Shown here: positions 11,827 through 12,983 of the stretch, in pieces | Layout of the letters: each line of letters starts with the position of its first letter | Numbering within the stretch: the first letter of the stretch is position 1 | Origin: Candidatus Buchananbacteria bacterium RIFCSPLOWO2_02_FULL_46_11b | GTDB taxonomy: Bacteria; Patescibacteriota; Patescibacteriia; Buchananbacterales; UBA6539 | Length of the DNA stretch: 12,983 bases | Assembly (NCBI GenBank): GCA_001817615.1 | Contig: MHIR01000064.1 | Coordinates: 874-13,856 of the forward strand | Reading direction: 5' to 3' | Notes under the pieces: generated by a model | Seen by the model: the letters and a program-made list of their open reading frames with translations, nothing else | The model's database searches: none | Told to the model about the DNA's origin: nothing | Translations under genes and position numbers: made by a program

Positions 11827-12828
11827 CTACAAGAGGCTCAAAAGCTTCTTTTTTAATTGTTCGAATCTGACTTCGTGCTCTTCTTCATGCCCCGGCGAAG
11901 AATCTTTGCGCGAGAGATCGAAAACCTCGGCCAAAAAATGCCGGCGGGGACAATCCGCTCTTTGGGCCAAACGCATACCCACCTCACGAATGTCGTCGAT
12001 CCCGTCAAGCGGAATTCCCTCGATCTGTTTTCCAACGGCGGCCGAATCAAAACCGTTTTTAATCACGGCATCAGGCAGAGATTCAAAAAACTCAAGCGCT
12101 TGCCGGTAAAGCTGGCCGGACAAACCGTCTTTCAAGCATTTCAGGAAGATTTCTTCCAGGCTTATATCGATTGAAAGCACGGAAAAACGCAGCCGGCGCA
12201 AAATACCCAGCGGCCTGAATTTTCGCGACAGCTCCCATTTGATCACTTTCTGATCGGTCGGATTCGGATAATGGACCAGATGCCGGCCCTCAAAAAAACA
12301 AAGGGGCGGGAAGACATCGATGTAAGCCACCGTAATATCGCCGCTGGCCGGACAAATCTTCATGCCGAAATTATCCAGCTGGGGGTCAAGCCCGACCGAC
12401 AACGATTCGTCCTGGTAAAGCACGCCGTAAATCGCCTGAATAATCCGGTTAAGCAGCATGATTCGCTGCGCCGGCGAGGCCTGGCTGACGGCGGTTTGCG
12501 CCGTTATTCCCTCTTCCGAAGAGATGTGAAAAACCTGGCCGTCTTGATAAAGGCACTCGTAAGTCGAAGCGACCAAAACGCCATGCTGCTGAAGTCCGCG
12601 CCGAAATTTCAGCGTTGATTCGTTAAACAGCCTGGCCAAATCATTTCTTTCCGGTTCCGCCAAAGTTTCAAAAAGCCAGGGCATGATTTTTTTAACCACC
12701 ACGCCGGAATTGTTCGGATCATCCACGAGGCGAAAACAAGCCACGTCGGAAAAATGCGAGCGGCAATACCATTCATCCTTAATTCTCTCGTCCAAATGAA
12801 GCGCGGCGACAAGTTTCATTGCTTCCAT
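11827..12828 (-). CDS. Protein with an APH-like kinase core, family not identified
   Basis: A 333-aa protein, best start ATG 12828, because AGGAG (12841-12837) lies 8 nt upstream. A longer frame to 12888 would need TTG and skips this site. I cannot name the family. The sequence has the order of a kinase-like (APH/ChoK) fold: a Lys in SGVVVKKIMPW (about residues 41-51); then GLDPQLDNFGMK (about 147-158), where D148 and N153 have the five-residue spacing of the HGDxxxxN loop; then VAYIDVFPP (about 167-175), where D171 fits the metal-binding Asp of the IDW/DFG motif. The His before the loop Asp is missing (Leu instead). The C-terminal third is helical and basic, with an acidic GHEEEHEVRFEQ near the end. 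Phosphorylation of a small molecule or a protein is possible; a catalytically dead scaffold is also possible. The gene is alone on its strand and ends in a strong terminator. Confidence 0.72.
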   Translation of the reverse strand: MEAMKLVAALHLDERIKDEWYCRSHFSDVACFRLVDDPNNSGVVVKKIMPWLFETLAEPERNDLARLFNESTLKFRRGLQQHGVLVASTYECLYQDGQVFHISSEEGITAQTAVSQASPAQRIMLLNRIIQAIYGVLYQDESLSVGLDPQLDNFGMKICPASGDITVAYIDVFPPLCFFEGRHLVHYPNPTDQKVIKWELSRKFRPLGILRRLRFSVLSIDISLEEIFLKCLKDGLSGQLYRQALEFFESLPDAVIKNGFDSAAVGKQIEGIPLDGIDDIREVGMRLAQRADCPRRHFLAEVFDLSRKDSSPGHEEEHEVRFEQLKKKLLSLL

Positions 12829-12870
12829 GAGACAATCTCCTATTTTTAGCGACTGGATTATGACAAAGAA

Positions 12871-12899
12871 CAAAATTAATTTTGCCAACCGCCGGCAAA
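12871..12899. promoter_or_regulatory. Adjacent small palindromes upstream of the kinase-like gene
   Basis: CAAAATTAATTTTG (12871-12884) is a perfect 14-bp palindrome. TTTGCC (12881-12886) and GGCAAA (12894-12899) form an overlapping dyad. They lie 43-71 bp upstream of the ATG at 12828, in the likely promoter region. Operators are possible, but no clear minus-strand promoter was found to anchor them. Confidence 0.35.
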
Positions 12900-12913
12900 C
12901 CTAATTTCGGCCT

Positions 12914-12942
12914 TTGTTAAAAATCAAAAAATCTGTTATAAT
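12914..12942 (+). promoter_or_regulatory. Promoter reading off the right end
   Basis: -35 TTGTTA (12914-12919), 17-bp spacer, perfect -10 TATAAT (12937-12942) with an extended TGN motif (TGT at 12934-12936). Expected start is near 12949, so the gene beyond the window edge has a very short leader. Confidence 0.8.
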
Positions 12943-12957
12943 ACAAAAGGCAACAAA

Positions 12958-12983
12958 ATGACCCCCCGGTTATTTTTTGCCAC
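12958..12983 (+). CDS. Possible start of a gene cut by the window end
   Basis: ATG at 12958 begins an open frame MTPRLFFA that runs off the window. It lies about 9 nt after the predicted transcription start, with AAGG 7 nt upstream. Only eight codons are visible, so the product cannot be identified, and a later start codon outside the window is equally possible. Confidence 0.3.

Noticed and set aside
12829..12888. TTG-initiated extension of the APH-like protein
   Set aside because: A proper AGGAG sits inside the extension 8 nt before ATG 12828, and the extension covers palindromic upstream DNA.

Overview
The window looks like a piece of a Candidate Phyla Radiation (Patescibacteria, Parcubacteria-like) chromosome. 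This is inferred from the gene mix (rplS beside tRNAs, a bacterial endonuclease Q, a TrmB regulator, a split GlmU system), the compact AT-rich gaps, weak or absent Shine-Dalgarno sequences on many genes, and the abundant intergenic palindromes. TGA ends several genes, so code 25 lineages are unlikely. No search could be run, so the taxonomy is tentative.

Positions 1-1460 (+ strand): a consensus promoter, rplS, tRNA-Leu(GAG), tRNA-Val(UAC), an 85-aa membrane protein and tRNA-Ala(UGC). These are followed by a wrecked second tRNA-Ala(UGC)-like sequence, broken up by hairpin insertions, an orphan tRNA 3' end, and a strong terminator.

Positions 1470-1960 (+): a self-contained transcription unit with a near-consensus promoter, a ~218-nt highly structured leader, a good Shine-Dalgarno sequence, a 59-aa single-span membrane protein and an intrinsic terminator. 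I do not recognise this RNA/protein pair; it is the best candidate here for something undescribed.

Positions 2009-3684 (-): an endonuclease Q homologue with a C-terminal sequence resembling a bacterial sliding-clamp motif, then about 420 bp without a gene, packed with nested palindromic repeats.

Positions 3685-9636 (-): an amino-sugar cluster. Transcribed leftwards it runs trmB-like regulator, glmS, a GlmU-like protein of the alternative (beta-helix) type, a stand-alone GlmU-type uridyltransferase, and a PfkB-family kinase ending in a terminator. GlmS makes glucosamine-6-P; the two GlmU-type proteins could together supply acetylation and uridylation to UDP-GlcNAc. No phosphoglucosamine mutase is present in the window.

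Positions 9637-11809: a divergent promoter region between trmB and a two-gene + strand operon. The first gene is a PfkA-superfamily kinase with a PPi-type phosphoryl site but a rewritten fructose-6-P pocket. The second, overlapping it by 4 bp, is an endonuclease/exonuclease/phosphatase-fold protein. Positions 11827-12828 (-) hold a protein with an aminoglycoside-phosphotransferase-like catalytic core. A rightward promoter and the first codons of a possible further gene sit at the right edge.
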